Shown: in pieces, positions 1 through 14,400 of the stretch
Layout: every line of letters starts with the position of its first letter
Position numbering within the stretch: the stretch's first letter is position 1
DNA from: Saccharum officinarum
Lineage: Eukaryota > Streptophyta > Magnoliopsida > Poales > Poaceae
Assembly: GCA_020631735.1 (NCBI GenBank)
Contig: CM036188.1
Span: forward strand, 12,070,214 to 12,134,213
DNA: 64,000 bases
Direction: 5' to 3'
Notes under the pieces: generated by a model
What the model was told of the DNA's origin: nothing
What the model saw: only the letters and a program-made list of their open reading frames with translations
Databases searched by the model: none
Position numbers and translations under genes: made by a program

Positions 1-120
1 TATCATGCAGCATTGAGAGATTTCAATGCACATGTGGCAGTAGCACCTCCCCTACCCCCTGATCTACCACAAGATGCTTTCCAAGGTATTCCACCAGCTG
101 ATGGTAAGGCTAGTTATTAG
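1..120 (+). CDS. 3' end of an unidentified gene (partial)
   Basis: Frame 1 is open from the window edge to a TAG at 118-120, giving a 39-residue C-terminal tail. The tail is rich in Pro and Asp (motif APPLPPDLPQDAF) and ends in GKASY. The next 350 bases are AT-rich with no open frame, as expected for a plant 3' UTR. A GTAAG at 113-117 could be a splice donor, in which case the frame would continue elsewhere and the TAG would be intronic. The rest of the gene lies outside the window, so no family can be named. Confidence rests only on the open frame and the UTR-like sequence that follows. Confidence 0.4.
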   Translation, partial: YHAALRDFNAHVAVAPPLPPDLPQDAFQGIPPADGKASY

Positions 121-903
121 AAGATTGTGTTAATCGTCTCACTTGTTCTTTTGTTGTTTGGGATATGGATGGAGGTGAGCAAGTTTGGACAGCATTGCTG
201 CCCCTCTTAAGAGCTAGTATTTGGTCTTTTGTTGAAGCTACCCCTCTTTTGCTGATGGTATTAGGCCGATGATGACAACCTTGACAAGTTAATTAGCTAG
301 CTCCATGTGTTGTTTTTCCTAATCCATGACTGAAATCTGTTGATTTCCTTTGCAAACTTCAATTGGTGGTTCCTGTTCTCTATTCTTACTGTCATTTTTA
401 GCTTCTAATCACTTGGAGCTAGCAGTGGTTGTATCTGATGTAGTAATGAGGTCTGAGGCCTATTAGTGACATACTTAATTTATCTTAACTGCTGTTATTG
501 CATTGGAACTCAATTACATATTTAAATGAAGCTATGCTGCTTGCTGCGATGTATTTGCATTTTTCTTCCTTGCTTCTGGCCGGGCTGACACTTTTCCACG
601 CCAAACACAATCTTGCTTTGGCAGTTGGTGGTAGTTGGGCTTTAGCCAGGCTCCCAACTATAAACCAAACAACATCTCTATTTGGGCCTGTTCGCAGTGG
701 TACATGAAACTGAACAAGGAGGTTGCTCCCCTTGGGCCAGGCCTTGGCTGGCCTGGGATAGGACTCAAGGCCAGGCCGGCCACATCCACGCTATCAAACA
801 CGCCCAACTCCCTTATGAGCCTGGCGCCGCACCAGCGCTGTGCGCGGAGTCCGGTGCAGGGGTGCTAGCTCGTGGTGGCCAGCTCAAGCGCCGCCACGGG
901 CAT
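121..903. other. 3' UTR-like and intergenic stretch, no gene seen
   Basis: AT-rich sequence to about 560, then GC-richer sequence with GGCCAGG-type inverted motifs that look transposon-derived. The short open frames have no recognisable domain. Confidence 0.4.
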
Positions 904-1138
904 GGCGACGCAAAGTCCAAGGACATGCTCTCCACGGAGGTCAACGAGGGCACGCAGTACTCCATGTTCATCTTCCTACCGGAGGTGCGCGACGGCCTCT
1001 CAACCATGGTGGCCAACTGGGCATAGTCACCGCGTGTCCGCGTCACCATCGTACCTGTACGACATCTTGAACGAGATGGAGAAGAAGCTCGTCAACAACA
1101 TCAAGCTGCCCAAGTTCGAGATTACCTTCAGCTGGAGT
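904..1138 (+). pseudogene. Serpin pseudogene, upstream fragment
   Basis: Two adjacent frames encode pieces of a plant serpin. Frame 1 (about 904-1026) gives QYSMFIFLPEVRDGLSTMV, which resembles the conserved plant serpin segment around s3C/helix F. Frame 2 (about 1060-1138) gives LYDILNEMEKKLVNNIKLPK followed by FEITFSW, the usual run into the LPKF strand. A frame change between the two pieces, and an in-frame stop after ANWA, show that the gene is broken. The amino-terminal two thirds of a roughly 390-residue serpin is not seen upstream. Serpins are suicide inhibitors of serine or cysteine proteases; this copy cannot make a full inhibitor. Confidence 0.7.
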
Positions 1139-2266
1139 CAGGGATGGAGCTAGCGGTGGGGCAAGGGGGCTCGAGCGCCCCCCCACCCCGTGACGCTGAG
1201 CCCATAGAGCCCCTCCTGAGCCCCCGCAAGAAATTTCTGCCATGGCTGTAACGTAGCCGGGGCTGAGGTCACTGAATCGGTCTATCTGGATGTTGAAGAT
1301 GGCGTTCTATTCACGAAATGGACCAGTTAGGTAATATAAGCCTTTTCCTTGTGTTGCAACTGGTCTGATACGCTTTGTTTCGAACCAATAAGGCCCAGGC
1401 CCAGTTCACCAAGACCCGGTTTAGATGCAATTTTTTTTTGCAAAATGGGCACTGTAGCGTTTTCGTTGTTATTTGGTAAATATTGTCCAATCATGATCTA
1501 ATTAGGTTTAAAAGATTCGTCTCGTCCATTTCATCTAAACTATGTAATTTGTTTTATTTTTTATCTATATTTAATGCTTCATGCATGTGTCCAAAGATTC
1601 GATGTGACAGGGAATCTGAAAAATTTTGCAAATTTTTTTGGGAACTAAACAGGGCCCAAGTAGCGAGCGTGGCCTGTAGGGCGAAGCGCACGCAGGGGTG
1701 TGGGCAGCAGGGTGCTGCTTGCTGGGCACCTTGGCTTAAACGTCTGTGCACGCATACAGCACTCAGCACTCGGAATCGGTACTTGTCCACTCAAGCAATA
1801 ATCAAGGTATATTAATTAATGCAGTTCCTCTAATTAGCTCCGATTTCCTGTAAGAAACGAGAAGTTCGCAACTTGATCTGATTTATGATACAATAATAAA
1901 GATACTAGTTGCGTTCTTTGTAATTCAGAGGAACTGGTTATATACTTATATATCTACAATTCTACATTTAGAAGAAATTTGTCAAATGGGAATATTATAG
2001 CAATAAATATAACAGGTTTAGATAAGAGGGCTGAACTACATCCAAGATTTTTTATACACTATATGTGCCCTTTTTCTATCTAATTATTAACTTGAGCACT
2101 CTGAAGTATTGTATTTTCACATGAAATATGGTATAAAAGATGGACATATAATATATAACCATTTGTTTCATATATGCATAAGGATGATTATTGATATAGT
2201 GGAAGACAATATATGTATAGCTTCGTGAGTTCGCCATGAACTCAGCCCTCCCTAATTTTTTTCCTG
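1139..2266. mobile_element. hAT-like insertion splitting the serpin
   Basis: Serpin coding sequence stops at 1138 and resumes at 2275. The 8-bp sequence GCTGGAGT lies on both sides (1131-1138 and 2267-2274), the hAT target-site size. The element begins CAGGGATGG and ends CCTG; the terminal inverted repeats are weak beyond the first bases. Removing the insertion and one repeat joins FSW to SELKRDLSRLGLS in serpin order. The interior has no transposase and holds a nested MITE. Confidence 0.72.
1413..1656. mobile_element. Tourist/PIF-like MITE nested in the hAT-like element
   Basis: 244 bp with imperfect terminal inverted repeats (GACCCGGTTTAG at left; GGCCCTGTTTAG reading in from the right) and a 3-bp CAA duplication (1410-1412, 1657-1659). 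The interior is the AT-rich sequence with a GCACTGTAGCG motif that I recall as a very common grass MITE. Non-coding. Confidence 0.6.
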
Positions 2267-2274
2267 GCTGGAGT

Positions 2275-2607
2275 GAACTCAAGCGCGACCTTAGCCGGCT
2301 GGGTCTCTCGCTGCCGTTCTCGCCGGAGGCCGCCCACCTGCGTGGCATGTGCAATGGGGACGATGACATCGTCGCCGGCACTGCACGCCGTCCGACGTTC
2401 CTGTCCAAAGTTGTGCACAAGGCAGTGGTCAAGGTGAACGAGGTGGGAACCGAGGCGGCCCTGGTCACCGTGGCCATCCGTGGTGGCAGCGGGCCACCGC
2501 CTGGCATCGTCGAGTTCACCGCCGACCATCCCTTCACCTTCTTCATCATGGAGGAGCGGTCTGGGGTGATCGTGTTCACGGGGCATGTCCTTGATCCGAC
2601 TAAGTGA
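2275..2607 (+). pseudogene. Serpin pseudogene, C-terminal fragment with reactive-centre loop
   Basis: The open frame encodes the carboxy-terminal third of a plant serpin. It has the helix ending LGLSLPFSPEAAHL, the segment VVHKAVVKVNEVGTEAA leading into the loop hinge, the reactive-centre loop around VAIRGGSGPPPG, the strand FTADHPFTFFI and the terminal motif GVIVFTGHVLDP. It stops at a TGA ending at 2607 at the position normal for serpins. The frame can be read from an ATG at 2236, but that ATG lies inside the transposon, so it is not the native start. The loop hinge has L where small residues are typical, so inhibitory function is doubtful even before the break. Confidence 0.82.
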
Positions 2608-4157
2608 TCGGTTTTCAGAGATAAACTCACTCCAGCCTACACCACTACTCTGCATTTCTGCAATGACACAGACTGCTTAAAACTGCTTCAATTGCTTAGT
2701 TGTAGTGTTTTATTGATAGACCTACTGGCAGTGGCTAGTCGTTACGTTGCCATTACTACTGAAATTCTGATTCTCTTTGCACATGAAAACGAACAATGTC
2801 ATGATAACACTCCGTGTAATTACGTTGCTATCTGTCCTAATTGACCAGACATTACTGCTAAAATAAGGAATGTTAATTTCGTCCTATATTTGCTGGTCTT
2901 GCTTTTGCTGCTTGTATTTTAATGCAGACATCATTCTCTTTGCGTTCAGTTTCAGAGGGGATGCCTTGCAAGATGTGTTGTGGTAGTAGCTGACGATTCT
3001 GATTTGTCTTCATTGATGAACAGCGTCTCAGCTCTACTGTTGTTGCCCTGTCCTGCAAATCAGTGGTTTTCATTACGGTAAATCTGTATGTTGCCTGGGC
3101 AATTTTTTCTTTTCTGTCACCCGGATTTGTGGCCATCGGATCCATCTCTCATTTGATCTGGCCCATCCTTTCTTCTTTGCTTTTGCGTTAGAAATCTGCT
3201 TTGTTCATTGTCTAGATTTCTAAGTAAAATGCAGATTAGTGTCCATGCTCGGTGTTTAATGCTACCAGAAATTGTCCAGTTAGCATGTTTTTCTTGTTCA
3301 TGTGTTGTTTAATTCATTTCTCTTACAGTCTCAGATTATAATTTTTACACTGATTATGTCAGTGTAAATTTCTTTTATTACTGGTGTAAATATGGTTTTT
3401 TTATCTGCTCTCTGTAATTTGTGTTTTTGATATGTTTTCAATTTGAATTTCTTCCAATTTGCCTTCCATAGAATTAATCTTCTCTGTAATTTGTGTTTTT
3501 GATATGTTTTCAATTTGAATTTCTTCCAATTTGCCTTCCATAGAATTAATTTGTATCTGCAATTTGTGTTTTTGATTTTTTATTCAATTTCTTCCAATTT
3601 GCCTTCCATAGAATTAATCTGTTTTTTTTGGGTCCTTTGTTTTTCATCTGGTCCGTTAGATGTAGATCTTGTGGTTTTCAGATTCGGGTGTTTGATTTCC
3701 ATGTGTCACCCGTTTTGTAATTGATGTGAGAACCGAGTGTTTTAATTGTTTCCGTCACCCGGGTGACAGGAGCCTTTAAATCACCCATGTTTCCAATAGA
3801 CAGATTCTATTCATTACTAATCCTTCATCTTTTCAGCCTTGCTGTCTGATTGCAATTTCTGATATGCGTCGTTCTGATGAGGTCACTAGTTCCTTATGAT
3901 CACGATCTGGTGACAATAAGTCGCTGTGATTGCTTTGAGGTCCCCTGTCTGTCCCTCATTGCTAGCAGGGTCAGAGTCGTATGTCAATGCTTATATAAGC
4001 ACACCTAGTGGAGGAGGTTAATGCGGATCATTCAGTTAATATTAAGCCTCAATATTATTATCCTCCTGTGTTTGCACCATTGTCTCCTCCAGATATAGCG
4101 AAGCATCCCTAGTTGTGAAAATCATAAGTAGTAAAGAACAGAAACAGATACTTACTA
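2608..4157. other. Serpin 3' flank and intergenic DNA
   Basis: AT-rich 3' flank, then transposon-like low-complexity sequence that includes the minisatellite at 3408-3621. The repeated phrase CACCCGGGTGACAGG-like (around 3120 and 3760) suggests an old repeat. No gene recognised. Confidence 0.4.
3408..3621. repeat. Minisatellite, about 72 bp x 3
   Basis: Three head-to-tail units each run from CTGTAATTTGTGTTTTTGAT to CTTCCATAGAATTAAT. Units 1 and 2 (about 3408-3480 and 3481-3552) are nearly identical; unit 3 (3553-3621) is shortened by a small deletion and diverged. Non-coding. Confidence 0.8.
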
Positions 4158-4225
4158 TCATAACTAGTATAATGCCCGTGCTAACGCTACGGTGTCATTT
4201 TAGGGATGTACATGAAAACAACAAA
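4158..4225. mobile_element. Helitron-like terminus (left-type)
   Basis: TC followed by ACTAGTATAATGCCCGTGC and CTACGG. This phrase resembles the 5' ends of many plant non-autonomous Helitrons (TC start, AT-rich host site). A second, diverged copy lies at 6731-6800. I could not locate the matching 3' CTRR hairpin end, so the element boundary is open. Confidence 0.35.
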
Positions 4226-4593
4226 AGACGATATTTCTTTACCATAATTTTAAGATTCATGCAATTGCATATCACCTGTATAAACGATTAGGTAATCTAC
4301 CACAAACTTTCAACTCGGCAAAATTGCACTAAGTAAAAGCAGAAGCAGCATGAAAGAAACAAGTTCATCAACTCCGCGAAATCAGCATACAAGTTAACAG
4401 CCATTTGACCACATTGAGCAGTTTGACCGTTGAAAGAGCATCAAGATTACATTCACATGTTGTCTTAGTTCCATTTAGATATCAAACTAATACAGAGCAT
4501 ACACGGAATCAATGCAGAATCATATATGTTGACTCAATGACGGCTAAGACAAAATTTTATATACACGGACTTATGTTAATGAATAGCCCTACT

Positions 4594-4812
4594 CTTCCTC
4601 TGATCCCGAATCTGATAGTGAAGATGTCGCTGAGTGCCTTGCAACTATTGATGAAACTTGATGATCACAACCTTGCAGTGAAGACTACCTCAAGTTGCTC
4701 AGCAATAGAACAACTTCCAATTGATTCAGTAAAAGTACCGAACAATGCATCTGTGGTGCTGACGAAAATAATGTGGCCATCAAGACCGACACCACACTTA
4801 TTAGGTCCTGTA
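4594..4812 (-). pseudogene. Exon-like remnant of an unidentified gene
   Basis: On the minus strand an acceptor-like TTTTTTACAG is followed by an open stretch reading PNKCGVGLDGHIIFVSTTDA and then LFGTFTESIGSCSIAEQLE. A one-base frame change leads into SSIVARHSATSSLSDSGSEE, ending in a TAG. Residue composition and the acidic Ser-rich tail look like real protein sequence, but I recognise no family. It may be a fragment captured by a Helitron whose terminus lies at 4158. Confidence 0.3.
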
Positions 4813-5748
4813 AAAAAATAGTTCAGAAATAGTTTGAAGGGTGGACTATTCACAGTTTAGAAATAGAGAAATAGTTTTGACTGAAAAAGTTGCGCACAAC
4901 CCTGACAAGTTCTTTTATATGAGCTGACAAACTAACATGACTTCTATATCAGACCTGACAATTTTCTTACTGCAGTAATTGTTATAATGTAGAAAACACA
5001 CACATTAGACAACATTAATTGTAGTTTGCATGTAAAAAGAGATGGCAGAAGTTGTAAAGGTATAGCTCTCCAACAAATTGGTTTCTGCAGCCGGGCCTAG
5101 CTAGATTGAACAAGGAACAAGATATGAGATTTCAAATTTTTAAGAAATTAGCAGAAGCACATTATAACTGAAAGGCCTGTGTAGCTGAGATTAGGCTAAG
5201 CCACAACTTTGCAGCAAAGATGGTGAAAATATTTCTTTTACCTTTTATATAAGAAAAATATATGGTGCTGATTTGATTGGTTTCTGATGACAACCAACAG
5301 TTCTGACCAAAAGGAGATTATCTAATCATCAAGATGACCGACTGACTGTTATCACATATTTCTACTGTAGTCCCTCTTTCTTTGCAACAAATTTGCCTTG
5401 CTGTTTTCATCCATATTGTTGTACCTCTCTCTTTGTGTGAGGGCCTTTTGCCTATTTGAGCTGCCAACTGGTCACCAATGGGTGAAAAACATTGACATTG
5501 CAAATTGCAAATGAAAAAAATAGCATGATGGCACTTGGAGTTGACGCACTTACATCCAATAGAGTGTGGCCTGATATGTTGTTCGGAACACAAGAATTAT
5601 CATAGGTCGGTTATCTTGTCTGGACATAGCCAATCCATGTTGCCTCATCTAGGTGCTGCAAGTGTTTATTTTTGTTTAGAAATACAAAACTGAGAATTAC
5701 AAAAATATATTGAGAGCAATGCCAAGACTGTTGAGGAAGCGTTCATAC

Positions 5749-5836
5749 CTGTGCTGTTGTTTGTTATTCCGCCTAACGCAGTGCGCTCTGCTCTTTGAGT
5801 TGCCATGTCTTTCCTCTGTTTTTAACCAGCTATCAA
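5749..5836 (-). other. Exon-like segment with splice signals
   Basis: Minus strand: a pyrimidine-rich tract ending TTTTGCAAG, an 88-bp open block (VDSWLKTEERHGNSKSRAHC and on), then AG/GTATGA. Strong splice-like borders but no family recognised. The rest of 4854-6541 shows nothing else convincing. Confidence 0.22.
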
Positions 5837-6541
5837 CTTGCAAAACTAATATGAGGAAAAACTGACAGAACATAGCTTCTAATGTAAACCGGCTAGGCCT
5901 AGTAGCACACATAAAGAAAAAGATTATAAATGTGATGAGCTTGACTTTCAGGCTTTTCTGAAAGTTAAAAGAAAAGATATATAATCCACGTACATCTCCT
6001 TATTGTTTGGAAGATAACGACAACTGCCTAACATAGTACTGAATAAAAAAAATTTATTCAGTGATATTCACAAAGAGGAATCGATCCAAATATTCAGTGA
6101 TGTATTTATTGTGGCATGGTTTGGCACTGCCCAGCATAGTAATAATGAATAAAAAGAACAAAAACACATGTGACACAGCCCCTTGAATCACTGTCATCGC
6201 GCTCCTCACACACAGGCGCAGATTGGATTATAACCCGACCTCTACAAGGAAGGCTACAATTTTAAAACAGATTCTGTCAATACCTAGAAACATAACCAGT
6301 GGATGGACATACGAGAACAGTGAGGCAACTCAACTTTCTTCAATCTTGGTCACGTCCTTGTCCTCGTGGAATGACTCTACTCTCACAGAAGATAGTTTAC
6401 GCAGTGATGGATTGTTACATGCTGCACCGATGTCATCCACAAGTCACATCTCATTCTGCACTGAATCAATGGATGCACATAGTACATTAACTTAATCAGC
6501 AAAACGATCAAGCTAAATTGGAAAAATAAAAAGAAACGGAA

Positions 6542-6657
6542 TCATGACTTAAAGACTACCAGCGCGTCACTCATGGAGTCATGGTCACCTAGATTGGGAA
6601 CGCCTGATGCCTTCATCTCCAGTTGCACCTTTTCCCAGTCTCCATGCGAAAATGTAT
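6542..6657 (-). pseudogene. C-terminal exon-like remnant
   Basis: The minus strand reads FSHGDWEKVQLEMKASGVPN, then LGDHDSMSDALVVFKS and a TGA at 6542-6544. The composition is protein-like and the stop is clean, but no acceptor AG is obvious on its 5' side. Family unknown. It lies just upstream of the second Helitron-like terminus. Confidence 0.28.
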
Positions 6658-6730
6658 GCAACAATATTGCAGGGAATCTTTTTCAATTAGATGTTTAATC
6701 CGTCTAAAAGAAAAGATGATATATGTTTAA

Positions 6731-6800
6731 TCAGTCTGAGAAATAGAATAAGTATAATGCCCGTGATAACACTACGGTTTTATCTTGGGGATGCACATGG
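6731..6800. mobile_element. Second Helitron-like terminus
   Basis: Carries AAGTATAATGCCCGTG, a CTACGG motif and GGGGATGCACATGG, matching the block at 4158-4225 in order and spacing. Two related termini 2.6 kb apart suggest two insertions or a duplicated end. Confidence 0.33.
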
Positions 6801-7037
6801 GAACAACCAATGATTTTTTCCATAGTTTAACTTTTACACAATTGTATTTGAACATATATGCAATTCGGGAAACAATTTTGCATAAGAAAGCATAATAAAG
6901 TTACTTCTAGCATAATAAATTTTTGGTACTGGGACGCTAGTTAGAATGAAAATAAAGTCACATCAGGCAAAGGTCGAGTTTGCTTGCATAGTTGCTTCGC
7001 CGAGAGATGCTTAGACAATTTCTTTTCATCACGTATC

Positions 7038-7073
7038 TTGCAGTCCCCCGCCTTACCGCTTGGCCATGCTGCC
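7038..7073 (-). pseudogene. tRNA-Cys(GCA) 5' half, plastid type
   Basis: The minus strand reads GGCAGCATGGCCAAGCGGTA then AGGCGGGGGACTGCAA. This is the acceptor 5' strand, D-arm and anticodon region of the plastid trnC-GCA family as I remember it. It breaks off after the anticodon, and no T-arm or acceptor 3' strand follows. Likely a plastid-derived fragment in the nucleus (NUPT) or a tRNA-derived repeat head. Confidence 0.42.
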
Positions 7074-7099
7074 AAATCAGGAGGACATGCGCGGGAAGC

Positions 7100-11181
<4,082 letters not shown>

Positions 11182-12220
11182 TCAGTTTGTGCCGATGCAG
11201 CTATCGTTGCTTATAGGCACACGTACAACTCGCGACTTTGCTTTGACGACGTCGTTCTCGGTGAACCAGCGGTGTTTGAGAGCGGCGGCGGCGGCGGGCC
11301 TCTCCGACGCATCGAAGGCCAGCAGGCCAGCAAGCAGCTCACGGCCGGCGAGCGACACCTCGTCCAGCACGCCGTCGAATGCCTCCGCTCCAAAGTTGAG
11401 GATCTCGTCTCTCAGTTCGACCGTCTCATCGAGCAAGTCCTCCTGGGTATCCGCCGTGAACAGGGGCGCGCCGGCGAGGAGCTCGGCCATGACGCACCCC
11501 AGCGCCCAGATGTCCTCTGCCGGGCAGTAGCAGCGGAGGCCGTTCAGCTGGTGCGGCGAGCAGTACTGCAGCGTGCCCATGGGCGGGTGCGGCTCCCCGA
11601 GGAACCTCTCCGAGGGCGTGATCGCGCACTGGAACCCGCAGATCTTGAGCGTGCCGCCGGCGCCGACGACGATGTTGTCAGGGTTGATGTCGCGGTGGGT
11701 AACCCCGGCGCCGTGCATCGCCTCCGCGGCGGCCAGTAGCTGCCTCATGAGCGCCCGCGTCTCGTCCTCGGAAAACGGCCGCGTGAGCCGGCTACGGAGC
11801 GTGCTGGCGCCGCCTCCGCTGTCGCCGAGGAGCTGCTCCGTGACGATGAACAGGTCCCCGGTCTTGTCGTCCGCGGCCATGCCCCTGAGCTGCAGGATGG
11901 ACGGGTGGCCGAGGCAGGCGTCTAGGCACCTGGCCTCGCGCACGACCGCGCAGAGGCTCGCCGTGCCGCCGTCGCCCTCGCTGGGGCGCACCCACTTGAC
12001 GGCGACTGTCTCGCCCGTGGACCGGTCCCGCGCCTCGGCTGTCGAAGTCGAACTCGTAGTTCACCTCCACCATGTCGTCGCCGATGTCGTCGTCGAACCC
12101 GAACTCGTAGTAGTACTCCTCCGACGGCATCTTGTAGTAGCGGCGTCGTCTCTGCTTCTTGCCGGCCTTCGCACGGCTGGGTGCCGGGCGCTTGCGATGT
12201 AGGATCACCTTCAACGCCAT
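11182..12220 (-). pseudogene. CDKF-like protein kinase pseudogene with degenerate catalytic motifs
   Basis: The minus-strand frame 11182-11991, open upstream to about 12040, encodes most of a serine/threonine kinase domain. Visible motifs are GETVAVKW (the ATP lysine), REARCLDACLGHPSILQL (helix C region), THRDINPDN (HRD loop with N for the usual K), KICGFQ (DFG changed to CGF), CSPHQL (in place of APE), DIWALGCVMAELLAG and ALKHRWF at the end. The overall pattern resembles plant CDKF-like kinases. The only ATG in context (12220) opens a different frame that encodes a basic then acidic leader ending YEFDFD. It joins the kinase by a one-base shift near 12038-12045, just where the glycine-rich loop should be, and the loop itself is missing. 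The kinase frame has no ATG before about 11880. Catalysis is therefore unlikely, and the locus is probably a pseudogene; an expressed pseudokinase is the alternative. Confidence 0.78.
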
Positions 12221-12889
12221 GAGCGACGAACGACGAACGAAGCCGGATGGATTGGATCCGGCCGAGAGATGATCGGTTGGAGGCCTACCTAGCTAGGGCG
12301 CGGCGAGAGATGGTTTTGTTCCGGCCTGCGGTATGCGGTGATCGAGTCCAGATCGACTTCCTCTTGCTCTCGGTACGTACGTGTCGACTCGTCGAGACGC
12401 CGTCTTGGGTTAGAGTCCGATACGGTCGAGACGAGACTTGTGATTGCACTGGGTTGCGGTATGCACGTGCGTGCGTGACGCACTGACTCGGACTTGATTC
12501 ACTTGAATCCGAGTCCGTGCAGCCCGCATCCGAGGAAGGCGCACGCGAGGGTGTACAAGTGCTTTTGTTCCTGCCTCTCCAGCATGATGGTGCTGCCAAT
12601 TAGCCCTGTTTTTAGGGAAGGGCCACTGCCCAGACGTCTGGCCGCAAGAGGCGTCCCGACGCTGCTCCCATTCCAGTGCATCGACCGTGCCCAATCCCAT
12701 CTCTACAAAACAGAAGCGCGTCCCGTCCTGTTCCCGTAACAAAAGCGCGCTCATAACCACGTAGCGCCGTAACAAACAAGAGCGCGCCCGCCTCACCCCG
12801 CCTACGGATGCGCGCTACGGAGGCATCTGCCAGCTTCAGGCGCCCGAACGGTAAGCCACAACGGCACCCCAACAGCAGTAGCAGGGGGC
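12221..12889. other. Upstream region of the kinase locus, no gene seen
   Basis: Moderately GC-rich with many short open frames on both strands. No TATA box clearly placed for the kinase ATG. No recognisable product. Confidence 0.35.
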
Positions 12890-13725
12890 TGCGGTAAGTG
12901 GGTTACATTGTAATATGTACAACACCCGATCTACTTTTTTTACGACGAAAGAAAAATTATATTAGATAAACACCTGATCTACTTTTGAAATATCCAAATG
13001 CAACATTTGCAACATACGTCAGAATACAGATGAAACACTTGAAACATGCATTTAAAACACTTGCAAAACACCTAAAAACACTTGAAAACCATTACAAACC
13101 ATATACAACGTCCAGATAAAACAATTACAACATACGTGTGAAGCATATGCAACATCCAAATAAACACACTTGCAACGTACGTCTGAAAAAATAGATGAAA
13201 CATTGGGAACAAACCTTGCAACATACATGTATAACCATTGCGACATATGTAACGTCGCGATCTACTTTTGCAACACACATATGAAACACTTGCAACATAT
13301 ATACCTCTGAAACAACCGAAATATTTGAAACAGATGCTTGCAACATGTGCTTTCAAGCACAACATCTACTTACTTCTGGGACGAAATGCAGGCTTGTTGA
13401 CGCGAAGCTCGATGCCGGAGTGGAGCTTGATGCCACGGAGTGGCGAGGGGGATGCCTGCGGGCAGGCAGCTTCGCAGCCCCGGCGAGCGGCTGCGCGGCT
13501 CCAGCGATAGGGCGGGTGGGTCCAGAACCCACGACGAGGCGTCAACATTACCCGTGGCAAGCGCATGCGCTGCCTATGGCGAGCGACCCTACGCTAAAGA
13601 AGGTGAGCTGGCGGCGCGGTGGAGTCAGACGCAGAGGTCGGATAGCGCGGTGGATAAGACCTTTTGAACGAGCAAACAGGAGTGGATCAACAGGTGCGTC
13701 CAGACATACAGACGCCCTATTCTAA
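12890..13725 (-). repeat. Dispersed repeat rich in TTGCAACAT/GAAACA motifs
   Basis: A run of loosely periodic phrases such as AAACACTTGCAAC and CATATGAAACACTTGCAAC, beginning at ACACCCGATCTACTTTT. The reverse complement of this order recurs at 55880-56330 and in part at 24190-24440, where it is followed by GGGGACCCAC. So this is a dispersed transposon-derived family, here in reverse orientation. It codes for nothing recognisable. Confidence 0.6.
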
Positions 13726-14166
13726 TCAATATCGTTGTTTTTAATGGGTTAAAACTCATCTCTTACCTAATCTAATCCATAGCAAATTAATTCTTTATAA
13801 GTTACCACAACCTATCTATGCTATAATTGAAATCTTCTCCAAGCCCATCCCTTCCTTCAAGATCAACGACTCACAGCACACCTACTATGGATGCAACGGC
13901 TGAGATTAAAAGTTTGAAGCGGCTTCCCACTCTCCCACGCCCCCACGTCCACGCTCGCACGGCCCTCACGACGCCGCGGGTTGGAGCCCGTCGTCCACCG
14001 AAAAAAATACCTCCTTTTTTCTATTTCCACGATCAGTCTACCCACCTCAAGCACAATTCAAATAAATTTTGAATCCACCCCGCCTGCCGCCACGATCTCC
14101 GCGTCCCTTCTTCTAGCAGCGTGCGTGCAATCTACCCACAATCTACGACCTCAGCGCCGGGGCAAA

Positions 14167-14400
14167 GTGACGAGCGCAGGGAGATCGCCGCCGCAGCGAC
14201 CGGGGCAACGCCGTAGCCTCCCCTCGATGCGCCGCTGCATCGACGTGACGAGTGCAGGGAGATTGCCGCCGCAGCGACCGGGGCGACGTCGTAGCCTCCC
14301 CTCGACGCGCCGCCACAGCGACGTGACAAGCGCAGGGAGATCGCCGCCGCAGCGACCGGGGCGACGTCGTAGCCTCCCCCGACCCGCCGCCGCAGCGATC
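14167..14400. repeat. Minisatellite, 78 bp x 3
   Basis: Three exact-length 78-bp units start at 14167, 14245 and 14323, each with GTGAC.AG.GCAGGGAGAT near the start and GCAGCGACCGGGGC inside. The unit is a multiple of three, so any frame reads a 26-residue repeat (plus strand: VTSAGRSPPQRPG). Open frames cross it on both strands, which is a consequence of the period and composition and not evidence of a gene. Confidence 0.85.

Noticed and set aside
3408..3621. Regular repeats considered as a CRISPR-like array
   Set aside because: Units are contiguous tandem repeats without unique spacers, in plant nuclear DNA.
3860..3990. Possible C/D-box snoRNA (TCTGATGAGG followed later by CTG words)
   Set aside because: No clear D box with flanking terminal stem and no guide match that I could support.
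11272..11739. Long plus-strand frames opposite the kinase
   Set aside because: Antisense shadow of a GC-rich minus-strand coding region; residues show no domain while the minus strand shows kinase motifs.
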